Assembly (NCBI GenBank): GCA_010093685.1
Contig: MU006235.1
Location: forward strand, 821,780-885,779
Reading direction: 5' to 3'
Origin: Ophiobolus disseminans
Lineage: Eukaryota > Ascomycota > Dothideomycetes > Pleosporales > Phaeosphaeriaceae
Length of the DNA stretch: 64,000 nucleotides
Shown here: positions 34,048 through 44,474 of the stretch, piece after piece
How positions within the stretch are numbered: the first letter of the stretch is position 1
Layout: each line of letters starts with the position of its first letter
The notes under the pieces: model-generated
Told to the model about the DNA's origin: nothing
Seen by the model: only the letters and a program-made list of their open reading frames with translations
Database searches by the model: none
Translations under genes and position numbers: made by a program

Positions 34048-36081
34048 TCAGCCCAGTCTAAATGTCCTGACTTCAGCCTGCAGTGAATCCCAGGCCTCCT
34101 TGTCTACAGCCCCAACTCCTCTCCTGTATGCGACTTCGTCCTTCCACTCGATCCACAACACGTTGTAGAACGATATTTTCTTGCCGTTCCCCACACTCGC
34201 GTCGATATCTATTCCGACCTTGCCGCGGCCAGGATGACGAAGGGGAAGGGCTCCATGGTACAAAGCCGTGTTACTTCGGTCCGGTACAACGGCTTCCGAT
34301 ATAGCTACCAAGACACAGTGTGTACGATCCGTCCACCTAGTACACATCGGAACATGTTCGCACTTAGAGCGGCAAGGTTGAGGGCTATTGGCTATGAATA
34401 ATCTGAGAGTCAACTTTTCGTTTTCTGGGTCGTCGATGGTGACCATCCCGATCGTAGACCCTTTGAGCAACAACGTCACTGTTGCAGGGCTCTCGGGTGT
34501 GGTACGCTCGATGTCTCCACGATCTATTTTAGCTACAGGTGCAGTGCAGACCAATGTTGACGAAGTGTCCAGTTCGTTATCTCGAGATAAAGCTGTGGCG
34601 ATAGGAAGCGGGTAAGAATATCTGGATTCTTCATCTGGCCTACTATCGTGAGTGTAGAAGTCGCCTTCTGGGTGAGCTTCGCGCTTCCAGCCTGCGGGAA
34701 GTGAGGCGCGCATATCATGTTGGAGTGCTTGGTATTGATAAAATTGGTTCAGAGCCGGCAGATCGAATGTCTTTTCGTCATCCAGTTGCACTATTCGATA
34801 ATTCGCCAGTGGCTTCAGAGTCGCAAAGGCCACCCAGTCCGACGGATGGCCCGACTTTCCGTACACATCTGGGTAAAAGAGACACCAAGAACGCAGGCAG
34901 TCTACACCACCTTTCCAGCCGACCCAGGACCAGCTGGGTTCTCCATGGCGTCGTGAGACGGTTGATCTTGGTCTCCATAATAAGGCTATATCCAAGAAGA
35001 AAATCGGCATTCCATTGAAGATTCCTCCGGGGAACGTAGAACTCATAACGTCTGTGGCGCCTGCGAAAGCTCGCTTAAAGTCGTTTTCGTATGTCAACGC
35101 GCGTCGAGCATAGTTCTCCACAAGCATACCCCATCGGCCAAGAACAGGATATGGGGGGAGTAATGACATGAGCCCAGTTGGAATCCCTAGGTGTGGTCGT
35201 TCAGATGGCCACTTGTCGGGTCGGTCTAAGAATAGAGCACTCGGATCTTTCTCGAGCCATACGCACCGCCCGCAGACCCAAGACACGATGCTATTGAACA
35301 CCAACAAGCGACGTGCGAACACCGACTCCTGAAATGTCCATCCTCTTGATGACCAATACGAAGACCACGGATACCCCTCTCTGTGCTTGACGTGCTGCTC
35401 GCTCAGGACCCGTTCCCGGGAAGGACCACCTATACCAGGTAGGCCATGGTCTGCGTGCGAACCGCCAGCAGCAACAATGGTGAATTCTGCACTGGTATAT
35501 ATATGGGCCATGGCTCGCAGTGAATTGTCCATCTCCTCCGCGGTGGCATCTTGGAAAAGAGATAAACAGTCCACCCACAAGTATCTTTTCCCAAGCGACC
35601 TCAACAGATAAATGGCGTCACGAATGGTCTGCGGAAGAGCAACTCCGTTTATGTTGTGGCTGAGGGCGCGCGCTTGTGTCAACAGCGCGTAGTTGGAGCG
35701 CCGAGTTTTGATCATTGGTGCACTGCCCCAAACGTACGAAAGAGCGACGAACGGGGTCGAACTTGGACGTTCCACCAGACATTCAGATTGGACATCAACG
35801 AATATGAGACTGTCAACATGCTGCGACAGGGCTTCAGAATATCGTTCGGTGCAACAGCCCCCATGATGGTTCTGACATTCCATCCACCAGGCTTGGATTC
35901 TATTGAGATCGATTCTCTGTTCTGGAAGCTTCGAAGACGCTGCTTGACGTTCTCGGAGTCGTTCTATCCTATCGGGAAACTTCTTGTTCCGAAAGGAGCC
36001 CGATTTCTTACCGCGCAATTTCGTACGGCTCCTGACTGGATCTACCACAAAGTCCTGCATGGAGGAAAGCTCGCGCTCCAT
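34048..36081 (-). CDS. HET-domain (heterokaryon incompatibility) protein
   Basis: Single exon of 677 residues from ATG 36081. The HET domain spans about 111-251: FVALSYVWGSAP, then LPQTIRDAIYLLRSLGKRYLWVD, LSLFQD, MAHIYTSAEFTIVAAGG and SRGWTFQESVFARRLLVF. The N-terminus is strongly basic (SRTKLRGKKSGSFRNKK); a Cys-rich EC/HHGGCC segment precedes the domain, as in many fungal HET proteins. The C-terminal half has the usual PSWSWVGWKGG signature. HET proteins (TIR-related) mediate programmed cell death on non-self recognition; specific partners cannot be inferred. A second, truncated HET gene lies 2.5 kb away. Confidence 0.95.
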   Translation of the reverse strand: MERELSSMQDFVVDPVRSRTKLRGKKSGSFRNKKFPDRIERLRERQAASSKLPEQRIDLNRIQAWWMECQNHHGGCCTERYSEALSQHVDSLIFVDVQSECLVERPSSTPFVALSYVWGSAPMIKTRRSNYALLTQARALSHNINGVALPQTIRDAIYLLRSLGKRYLWVDCLSLFQDATAEEMDNSLRAMAHIYTSAEFTIVAAGGSHADHGLPGIGGPSRERVLSEQHVKHREGYPWSSYWSSRGWTFQESVFARRLLVFNSIVSWVCGRCVWLEKDPSALFLDRPDKWPSERPHLGIPTGLMSLLPPYPVLGRWGMLVENYARRALTYENDFKRAFAGATDVMSSTFPGGIFNGMPIFFLDIALLWRPRSTVSRRHGEPSWSWVGWKGGVDCLRSWCLFYPDVYGKSGHPSDWVAFATLKPLANYRIVQLDDEKTFDLPALNQFYQYQALQHDMRASLPAGWKREAHPEGDFYTHDSRPDEESRYSYPLPIATALSRDNELDTSSTLVCTAPVAKIDRGDIERTTPESPATVTLLLKGSTIGMVTIDDPENEKLTLRLFIANSPQPCRSKCEHVPMCTRWTDRTHCVLVAISEAVVPDRSNTALYHGALPLRHPGRGKVGIDIDASVGNGKKISFYNVLWIEWKDEVAYRRGVGAVDKEAWDSLQAEVRTFRLG

Positions 36082-36881
36082 CGTTCTTAGCTAGCGACGC
36101 TACCTAAGATCAGTACATGCAAAACATTATGCGAGTGATTCAAACAAGAGATTACACTTACCACCGAATTTGTGGGTGTGGAGTCTGACAAATCCCAGCC
36201 GCCGCTTGTTGTGCACCGAACGAGAGCGAGGCAAGTTCATCAAAAGCAGGCAACAAGGTGTTGGGGGCTGAGGATCACGTAATGCGGCACAGCGGTCGTT
36301 TCACCTCGGCGCAGGCGCATCTCCGTTCTGATTCGCTCTCATCCACGGCGACAACTATTGGTGGTATTGCTAGCCAAGCCTTCTCATCTGTGCATCACGA
36401 ACATCTTCATGTGGGTACTTTTCGAGGATGGCTTTGAGTTGGTGTAAGTATAGTAGTCTAGTGTGTACGTGCTGCTCCTGTCTCCCAAGGATGGACGAGA
36501 AAGATGCAAGTATGATTTTGAACATGTGAGTCGCTACGAACATTTCAATGAAGGCTAAATATTTTCGACGGAAGTATAACTAACACTCATCGCCTCGATT
36601 AGCGCTTGAAAAGTCTAATAAGAAAACGGATTCCAAAATATCCCGGCTTCAATACCAAAAAGTCGTTACGGAGGAGAACAGCAAATCAACTTCATCACGC
36701 TCGCCACATCAATTCCTTGCACTCGATAAGCTCTCAACATTCTCTTTCCATCAATAGAAATTTCCATTCCACTTGATCAGTTTTACTTCACTTTTTAGTC
36801 TGCTTCTGCTCTCTCCGTCCATGCCACTCGGACGAGTCCACACGTCGCTGCCGTTATCGTAATCATCACGCTTACGTAGGC
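36082..36881. other. Intergenic, no gene seen
   Basis: Upstream of the HET gene. No recognisable promoter element or coding frame. Confidence 0.6.
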
Positions 36882-37504
36882 CTAACGGCACACCGTTGTC
36901 GGTCTGCGGATGAGTCTGCAGAGGAAGGTCCTTAATTTATGGGGTGGCGAAACCTGTGCCGGTCTCTCTACTTGCTTGCTCTTATTATCACGTCGGGCTT
37001 CCGGTGTCACGGGTATAGTCTCTCGACGCCTCGGTTTGAGAATTGGTTGGCGAGCTGGAGCTCTGGGAGCTGGTTGGTCATCTCCCACGGCTCCGTGAGG
37101 CGAGGGTCGATGTTTCACAACGGTGCTGGTGGCTTGCGGGGTGATCGCTTATCCCCTACTGCTCCGTGACTTGACATCCGGGGCTTCGCCGTGGGCAGTA
37201 TTTCACGGAGCGCAGGGGACTTGCAAATTGGTCAACCATCTCCTACTACTCCGTGTGGTGGAGTTTGAAGCTTCCTTGTGGGTATTACCTGCCGCGGCGG
37301 TGGTTGTACGTTCGGCGTCGCTTTGCGAGTTGGCTGTTGCCTCTCTTGTCTCGTATACACGATGTCCTGTTTGGTCACTTCCTCCTTTCCATGCTCGTTC
37401 TTCTCGTGGTGCAATTCAAATGACGCTAGTGGTGTGAATTTCTTCTTTCCTTTAGTCTTCTTTGATGGGATGTTGGAAGTAGTGACTAGGTCTGGATTTG
37501 GAGA
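36882..37504 (-). CDS. Hypothetical basic protein with decayed PHGAVGD repeats
   Basis: From ATG at 37504 a Lys/Pro-rich frame (MSPNPDLVTTSNIPSKK) runs to a TGA at 37232. Translation past it shows the peptide pattern PHG[AV]VGD three times: near 37247, 37163 and 37087, at spacings of about 84 and 76 bp. The second copy is in the same frame as the first beyond the TGA; the third needs a frame change, after which the frame stays open to 36882. The repeats are clear at DNA level (ACGGAGYRGTRGGRGAT). Either short unseen introns join the pieces or the gene is decaying. Family not recognised. Confidence 0.35.
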
Positions 37505-38099
37505 CATTGTAGTCGGTGACAGTTCTTGTAAGGCATGAAACACTGTCAAAGTATAAGAGTTGCGTGCACTGTCGGGAAAGCAAGTACTTATACCGTCATT
37601 GGTCACCGCGGAGGTGAAGAGCGAAGCCGTGAAGACCACATTCTCAAACTTGAGCCATGTCACACAGCGTGTGAAGATGCCAGAAGTCTACACTCTCGAA
37701 TATTCAATTCCCACTTTGTGGATACATCAAAAATACGGGACTTCTATGTTGACGTCACGGTCGCCTTTGCCATCTCGTTAACTCGGTCAAGCGTATATGA
37801 CTCGGCCGCTCTCGAGGCCACGATTGTTATTGCAAACGTCCATTCATTCCAAACAAATCAAGGTACTCGAACATATGAATCCAACAACTCCAAATACACG
37901 CACAGCCTTCTCGTCCTTGCCCACAAGAACCATATACTCGTTCGAAACTCCAAGAAATCATACAAAACATCATGCCTAATTAATGACCACTTCCTGAGAT
38001 GGTCCTCCTTTCATACCTAAGTTTAACCATGCCTGTCTCCTTTTTTGTTTCTCCTTGTGGTTCTTTGCATGCCCTGCCCGAGTCCAAGGCCCTTTGAAA
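37505..38099. other. Intergenic; plus-strand frame of doubtful value
   Basis: An ATG-started plus-strand frame runs 37535-38020 (161 codons), but it overlaps the presumed promoter of the minus-strand gene and shows no domain, signal or compositional bias. I do not call it a gene. Confidence 0.4.
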
Positions 38100-38377
38100 T
38101 CATAGGAACGCACATATCGACATCCTAACCTCCTCAGCCCGCACACCTGCCAAATCTTCGATTGCCGCCCGACCGGCGTTATTGCGTTCCAACTCCTCCC
38201 TCGCTTCCACGAGTAGTTCTGCCGAATACGAACCTCTGGGCTGCTTCCTCACAATCTTGATGTCACTCATATTGGAGGTTATTCCGTCCTTCTTGTCGCC
38301 ATAACAACGCTCCGAGGCGTGGAAGAATCTCATGTATGCGTTATATGGAAGAAGTGGTTCGAGTCTGGGTTCGTGAA
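38100..38377 (-). pseudogene. 3'-terminal exon of a 5'-truncated gene
   Basis: A good splice acceptor (CTAAC...TATATGCAG at 38378) opens a frame of about 92 codons with real protein character: PYNAYMRFFHASERCYG, SDIKIVRKQPRGSYSAE and ELLVEAREELERNN, ending ICAFL. No matching upstream exon is found before the AT-rich scar at 38.48 kb, so the 5' part has been lost or is too far away. Family unknown. Confidence 0.45.
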
Positions 38378-38480
38378 CTGCATATAAATGTTGGAATTTC
38401 TGAGATGTTAGTGAGTGAAGTGGAAACGCGTAGTTTGAGTATTGCACCGAGGACCTAGTCAACGTGTAATAACTATACAT

Positions 38481-38605
38481 ATATTCTATTACATATAGGC
38501 CTGTCTACATTTACATACTTATTAAGATATTATAATTTATTGATAGTGCTGTGAGAATATACAGGCTTTCTATTAAGATCCTACCTAATTCATTAATAGT
38601 GCTGC
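38481..38605. mobile_element. AT-rich scar with imperfect direct repeats
   Basis: About 125 bp much richer in A and T than its surroundings. Two imperfect copies of TATTAAGAT...TTNATAGTGCTG begin at 38520 and 38571 (51 bp apart). It sits exactly between two gene fragments that are truncated at their 5' ends and point away from it. This looks like the remnant of a transposon mutated by RIP; no coding part is left. Confidence 0.45.
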
Positions 38606-38609
38606 CGGT

Positions 38610-39336
38610 TTGTGGGAAAGAACCTTTATTGACGAGCCATCTTGGGCTCAACATATGCCTGTGGAGGTAAGACGTCGTGAGGGAAGTTTCAAAGCACCGT
38701 CATGGTCATGGGCGTCTTGCGAAGGGAGAATCGTACCACGTGATAACTTTGCGGCAATGTATGAAGGACCATCGGCAAAGCTTATATCACGGAGTATCGA
38801 ACTCGAAGATAACTGCGTCCCGTACGGCGAAGTCTTGCGCGGGACAACGACTATTCGCGACCGCTTGTTGTGTGCATATATAACAGTGCCAAATGCGGAA
38901 TCTGGGGATTGGGAATCTCGCCGAATGGTCACGAGAGCACGTGTAGGTCGCAACTCGTCCTTCTCTGCAGATGAGTGGACAGTGAACATCCCAGTATTGA
39001 TGCAACTCGACATACGCGAGGATATTCACAAACCAGTAACTGTATGTAAGTACATCTTATCTATTCTGGTACGACCACGTCGAAGAAAAACCACTAAAAG
39101 AGGATGTCACAGACCTTCTGCCTCTCAAAACATTCTCGTATCATATGCGCGATCCCGATCGTTCTATCTACGAAAGTCCCTTAGGCGCCACCCCGCTTTT
39201 CGACTTCGCACGTGGATGCAACGGTATTGTCTTAGTCCCTACAGGATGTGGAAACCGGAAGCGAATAGGATACCTGCGGTTCATGCGTTCTTCCGAGTTT
39301 GACTATGCGGAAGAGCAGGAAATAAGCATTGTATGA
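38610..39336 (+). pseudogene. C-terminal fragment of a HET-domain protein
   Basis: Starts abruptly at LWERTFIDEPSW with no initiator ATG and reads through GSFKAPSWSWASCEGR, the Trp-Ser-Trp-Ala-Ser motif typical of the region after a HET domain. The frame continues to about 39045, where the register changes; the other frame then continues with SYLFWYDHVEEKPL, RGCNGIVLVPTG and RIGYLRFMRSSEFD to the stop at 39336. A GTAAGT is present at the shift but no acceptor in range restores frame. The HET domain proper is missing, replaced upstream by the AT-rich scar. Confidence 0.75.
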
Positions 39337-39447
39337 AGTCTAAACTACTGTCTCAGTAACTGCAAGTGTCAACGTCTGCACATGAGCGGAGCCAGCATTG
39401 CCAATACCTACGACCGATTTTACGCGTCACGTTCCTGTCCATCTCCT

Positions 39448-41441
39448 CTACGGCAAACCCAACTTGTCACCAAAATCTCTCAACCAAGTCTCAACCGCCT
39501 CAATCACTTTCCAGTCATCTTCTTCCGATCCGCTGTGTTTCAAACACATTTGTACCACCTCAGCAAATCTGCCACCAGTCCCTTTATCAACGGTGCCTAT
39601 GGTGTGAAGCGCGCGGATCTTAGCGCGACGGAAGCCTTCGGGACCACGCCCATAGTCAAGGCTTGTACCACTACCGATCTGATATAGAAGTAGTCCGAGC
39701 TCTACTACGGGTTTGCTTCTACACTGAGACACGCCACTTGACGAGCCCAGGCTGTGTTGCGGCTTCCGAGATCCGAATCCAATGGATATGTATGGATTTA
39801 GTATATATGGCTCTTCATCGTCCCACGGAACAGAGTCACTACTCGTGTGGTAGTAGTGAAAATTAGCAGGGCGAACCTCGGTACAGGAGATGCGGATCTT
39901 CGCGAAGTAGCCATGAGTAACGGCGATGAGACTTGCCAGTTGGACGCGTTGGTATAGCTGTAGTTTCTCGTGGAAGTCGTCCGTCACCAAAGCTTGACCA
40001 AGATCGCCAATTTTGGTCCATGTTCTTTCGTTTGTGCTGAAGACCTGGTGCTCATGTGAAAGAGAACTTGGGCGTGCTACCGTACCCAAGCACTTGATTC
40101 TGGCGGCATCGAGCTCAGAACTGAGTGCACTCTTCAGATCTTCGACACACTTCAGCCGCTTGGGTGGATCTGCGAGAATCTCCTGGCGTGCATCGCGCGG
40201 TGCTTCTGCAAGGATCTCTACAGCGTGACGCCCATCGAGGGCATCCTGGAGACCATGAATGTGGAGTAGAAACAGGAGACCGTCCTCGCGCAAGCCTAGG
40301 CCATCCTCTTCAGGTAGAAGATTACGCAGCCCTTCAAAGTCGTGTCTTAGTTGCACAGCAATGCCCATCTGTTGCGAGCTGTTTGCCCCGTTCAAAGAAG
40401 CTAAAGCGTCATGGAGGCCTTTCACAGATGCTTGTATGCGATCGATGTTTTCGAGAGATGTTATTGATTTTGAGCATTGTAAAATCTGAAGAGGGTCATC
40501 AAGGTCCTGATATTCAAGTAAGCTCTCAAGGTCTTGGTAGCCATTCCGGATCGTCTCAATATTCTTCCAGATAACATCTCTGTCTTCCGTAGCCCAGACG
40601 ACTCTTTTGACGAGAGTGTTTGACTTCTTGACCATTGTCGCCTGTGAAGCATGCTTCTCTTTCGTCATCGTGTCAATTGGTGCTTGCAAAATTGATGGGC
40701 GGAGTACATTCCCCAACATTATGGATTTATGGACAGGCTCTCCATTTTCCGTGAGTGTGAGTGTGGACATGCGGTCGATAGCTGTTGGCGTGGCCACCTC
40801 CAGGGAAATTGTGGGTATGCTTGAGAGTGGCTTCCCTGCGCCCTCTCTCCCTTTTTTCTTACGGCTAACTCTTGTTTTCCAACTCTCTATTGGTGAGTTG
40901 CACCAATCCAGAGGTGATGCAGTCTGTAAAGATGGTTCTTGAATGGTTGTGCTTGACGAAAATTGCATCTCGCTCGGTGGATTTATGAGCGGAACTGCTC
41001 TGTGAGTTCCGGTTATTTGTTCAAGGCCGGCTGCGCTGGTATCCATCTCGAAGTGTCGCTTCTCTTGAGAATCTTAGCAAATGAAGTGGAAGTGGTACAA
41101 AACACGATAGTTGGATACTTACCAAGTTGATGGTACTTCTCGAGCACCTTATTGCAATCCTCAAAAGCATCTCTTATTATGACCAACTGATGCACGATTG
41201 CTCGGGTATTGTAGTGGTCGATGTTGCCTTGCAGCTCTACCCCGTGTTTTAAGTAAGCTAACTTTGTTTGTGATATGTTCTCGAAACGCGCGTATTGGAT
41301 CTCGAGTCGGCGCTGCGCTAATGGAAAGTCTTCTCCGAAAGACTGAGTGAGCTGGTAACCCTTATACAAAGCGCGGCAAGAGACGAAGAGAGGGTGCAGT
41401 ACGCCAACCACTGCGAGCGTGGCTCCCACTGGTTCCACCAT
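39448..41441 (-). CDS. HeLo-like / DUF7580-type protein
   Basis: Exons 41441-41123 and 41063-39448 (59-nt intron GTAAGT...TCAAG) give 644 residues. The N-terminus (MVEPVGATLAVVGVLHPLF, residues 1-120) is a helical HeLo/HET-s-type region as found at the front of fungal NLR-like and prion-controlled cell-death proteins. After a disordered linker, the C-terminal part (from about 330) looks like the DUF7580 region: RVQLASLIAVTHGYFAK, ELGLLLYQIGSG, and a C-terminal alpha-helical end VIEAVETWLRDFGDKLGL. HeLo domains of this kind form pores on activation. It is divergent from another helical gene 505 bp away and close to HET genes. Confidence 0.75.
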
Positions 41442-41491
41442 GGTGCTTCGATGAGGATATTGGTGACACAAAATAGCAAAAAGGCACGACG

Positions 41492-41499
41492 TATATATA
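41492..41499 (-). promoter_or_regulatory. TATA box of the HeLo-like gene
   Basis: TATATATA lies 51-58 bp upstream of the ATG at 41441 in the 505-bp region shared with the divergent gene at 41947. Confidence 0.55.
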
Positions 41500-41946
41500 G
41501 GTGCATTGCCTGAGCATTTTGGTGATTGCAACGGCACACGCTGCAGGTGCTGAGCGCTTGTTTCTTCAACCAGAGTCAGCCTCGTGCGGGGTTTGTCTTC
41601 GCTGTCCGCAGTTTCGTGGCTGTATGGCTGTATGGAATTCCCATCCAATCACGGAGCGGGACTACGTCTTTTCCATGACGACACAGCCTGCTTCCGGTGA
41701 ACGAATTTTTCGTGTGATCGTACTACTGATTACCCTGCTGAACGCCTCGTTATAGTGTTTTGATTTACCTATAGCCTGCGTCCGATGCATTCATTTTGAT
41801 TGAAGGAAAGCCAAGACATACTTGTTCTTAGTCTTCCCATTCTTCCACTCAATCGACGTCTTGTGCGACCCATATTATGATGTACGATTTCAGGACATCT
41901 GCATAAATCTATACTTACGGACATCCAGAAGTCTCGCGTTTTGAAC

Positions 41947-44074
41947 ATGGCGGAGCTCTTGAGCGTTGGCATTACAGCTCGCCTCGTTAAGTTTGTTGAC
42001 GCAATATCAACCGTTCTCGAACAGTCCCAAAATCTCTCCGATTCAAAGGATCTAGTTGGGAAAGTCACAAATGACATAAGAATGATGCCCGGAAGAGTTG
42101 AAAGTTGGTTGATGGCGTTTTTGCTAGCTAAGTCGTCGTCGAAGTCGGACACTAAAACTATACTGTCGAATCTCGAAAGCACCGGACGGAAAGTCGATCT
42201 CAGAATTGAGGAGGCTCAGGCTCTAGCAAGCAAGAAGTCAAGTGGAGCAACGAACATTGTTGAAGTGATCGAAATGGTCGATCAAGTAAAGGCCAACATT
42301 GACGCGCTCTATACATTTGCGCCACCTCCATCTTGTGAAGATATAGGTGTCATAAGATCCCAAACCGGAGATAGCAAGATATGTCTCAAGCCAGAACAAC
42401 GTTTGGCTACTTCATCTCCGATCCTCGACTTGTTCACGAAGACCAAGATTGCTTTGTGGACAATCAAGACGCAGATAAGTGACACGAGAGCAGCTGCGGC
42501 AGAAAAAGCATTCAGCCGTCTCGAGACCTGGGGAACAGACCTACTGGATGGTCCGTTTGGACTAGATAAGATACTCCATTCGAGTGCTCTTTGCAGAGAG
42601 GAAGTATGTCCAATCAAATCGGTCGTAATCCTTGTATTTGTCGACCTCATTTTAATTGAAGGTACGTTTCTTTCATCATTGGGGGTAATTCCAGAAGCGT
42701 TAACTCTCAAAGACCAATTCTTTGACTTCTTAAGTCAAACATGCAACGAGGACGAGTCCAGGCAGCTCAGAGAGCTGCAGATCGAGATGGTTGCGGTACT
42801 TGCTCACGACGACGTAGAGGATATTGCGGCGCGGAGAACGTATCGAAACTTCAGCCATGAGGAAGGCACCTTCAATCTTCCGGGAGCTGTCGCCCATCTA
42901 CTTGAGGCAGTTGAAGATTTATTCGACCTTCTTCCAGCAATTCGATCGCTACGCCGCGAGCAAATGCTCTTATCTGAATCAAACGCCAATTTACCAAGTC
43001 AGCCGTCGATGATGGGTGCTTCTGGTGCAGAGTATTGCAAGACCTTCGCGTTTCCGACTCTTGCAGAAGGCGTCGGTCTTGTGAAGAGAGTGACCTGGTT
43101 AATGGAGGTGACGGCAATATTGCAACATCAAACTGATCCTCAAGGCCATGAAAGTATCTTCGGGATTCACTACCCGATGCTGGCAGACCAAGGGCTCATA
43201 TTGAACAGATGGGCAAAGAAGGTCATCAACTCTTCGGCACATTTGATGTCGTACGTAGAACGTGAAGAAATCGAGATCGCCCTGGAGGAACATACACACG
43301 CCATTCGTAAGTAATCAATACCTACTCCGCCTTAACCGCCTTACTAATCTACAGAATCGAGCTATCCTGGATATCTCAACAGCAAACAATACCCTGAGGC
43401 TGGGAATAGAAAAGAGAGCACGCGTGTCGTACGTTATCAGTTTAGGCAAACTTAATGAGCTTTTGACCGACTTGGACGAGCGTAAAGTACGGGCCTCTGG
43501 GCAAACATTGGCAGCGAACAACATGAACCGGGCACAATTTTGGAAACCATGGAAAAGCAAAGAGCTAGATAAGCAAACTCAAGTGCAGAGCTCTGAAAAT
43601 AACAAAGAAACTCAAAGCAAACAAGAAGCACAGGAACGAGAGACACAGAAACGAGAGACACAGAAACGAGAGACACAAGAACGAGAGACACAGAAACGAG
43701 AGACACAAGAACGAGAGACAGATAAAACTGAACGCGGGACCCAAGATGTAACTCGCCAGAGCCCCACTAGTCACTCAGCTAGCAACAAACGCGAAGAGGA
43801 ACAGCAAAATAAACCACCCACTGCGGAATTTGCTAACCTTAGTCTCAACAATCCTATTGTTGAGACTTCGACACCACCGAATCAAGGCAGCATATATGCT
43901 TATGGCGGTGGAGTCAGACACGGACTCGGAGGTACAACGGTAAAGGTGTATAGATGGACGTGCTGCCAATGTCATGGAGATAATAGTTGCGATTATGATG
44001 TGGGCTGCTATTACTGCGGTGACCATTGGCGACAAGGTTGTTGTGCGGTGTACGCGCAAGAACTGAGCACCTGA
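41947..44074 (+). CDS. HeLo-like N-terminal protein, C-terminus separated by a one-base shift
   Basis: Exon 1, 41947-43306, codes a long helical protein (MAELLSVGITARLVKFVDAI...). A clean 48-nt intron (GTAAGT...TTACTAATCTACAG) leads to exon 2, which reads SSYPGYLNSKQYPEAGNRK and VVRYQF, then stops at TAA 43455 (487 residues). Skipping one A at 43444 continues the natural pattern RYQFGKLNELLTDLDERK into a frame open to 44074: six RETQ[KE] repeats, then a Cys-rich end (WTCCQCHGDNSCDYD, GCYYCGDHWRQGCC) resembling zinc ribbons of fungal NLR-type proteins. So either the gene carries a frameshift, the base is a sequencing error, or a 52-nt intron with a weak acceptor is used. A hydrophobic stretch SVVILVFVDLILIE lies near residue 225. 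Confidence 0.7.
43632..43730 (+). repeat. 15-bp coding minisatellite, RETQ[KE] repeats
   Basis: Six or seven units of CGAGAGACACARRAA, each coding Arg-Glu-Thr-Gln-Lys/Glu, with only A/G differences in the fifth codon. The unit is a multiple of three, so copy number can change without breaking the frame. Confidence 0.9.
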
Positions 44075-44474
44075 GCGGCAAGCCGCCTCCGAAAGCCATA
44101 GATGAAGCAAGAACACGTTCTATTGCTATTGAGGTCATTGTAGTTCAGAAATGAACTTATCGAGTCACAAGTGTTTAACATAAATTTGTCAAAGCCGGCA
44201 TAACGATAATGCTACTGGAACTCACTTAGTGCACGCTAGCCGTGCGATCACGACTACTGCGAGACTCAGGTCCGTGAACGTCCATGATGTTAAAGAGAAG
44301 TAGGGCACAATCAGATATAGCACACTTTAAAACCGAGCTACCTGCCTAAATGCATCATAACCATCCATGCCATCATGGGAGTTCCCTCTTCACATCCCAC
44401 CCATCCCGTTCATCCCACCTATTCCATCCATCCTACCCATCCCATCCATCCCACCCCCCTTCACAAGTTATGCT
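44075..44474. other. Intergenic with a CATCCCAC-type simple repeat
   Basis: No gene. Between about 44383 and 44460 a degenerate run of TCCCATCCA/TCCCACCTA units (8-10 bp) is present just beyond the 3' end of the next minus-strand gene. Confidence 0.7.

Noticed and set aside
37535..38020. 161-codon plus-strand frame
   Set aside because: Starts with ATG but shows no domain, no signal peptide and unusual composition, and it overlaps the 5' flank of a more plausible minus-strand gene.
42606..42696. Possible introns at 42604-42661 and 42662-42694 in the HeLo-like gene
   Set aside because: Good GTATGT and GTACGT donors exist, but removing the first breaks the frame and the second would be 33 nt; the frame is open without them.
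41947..44074. NACHT or STAND ATPase domain expected after a HeLo-like N-terminus
   Set aside because: No Walker A (GxxxxGK[ST]) or following Walker B is present in this gene or in its divergent neighbour, so I do not call them NLRs.
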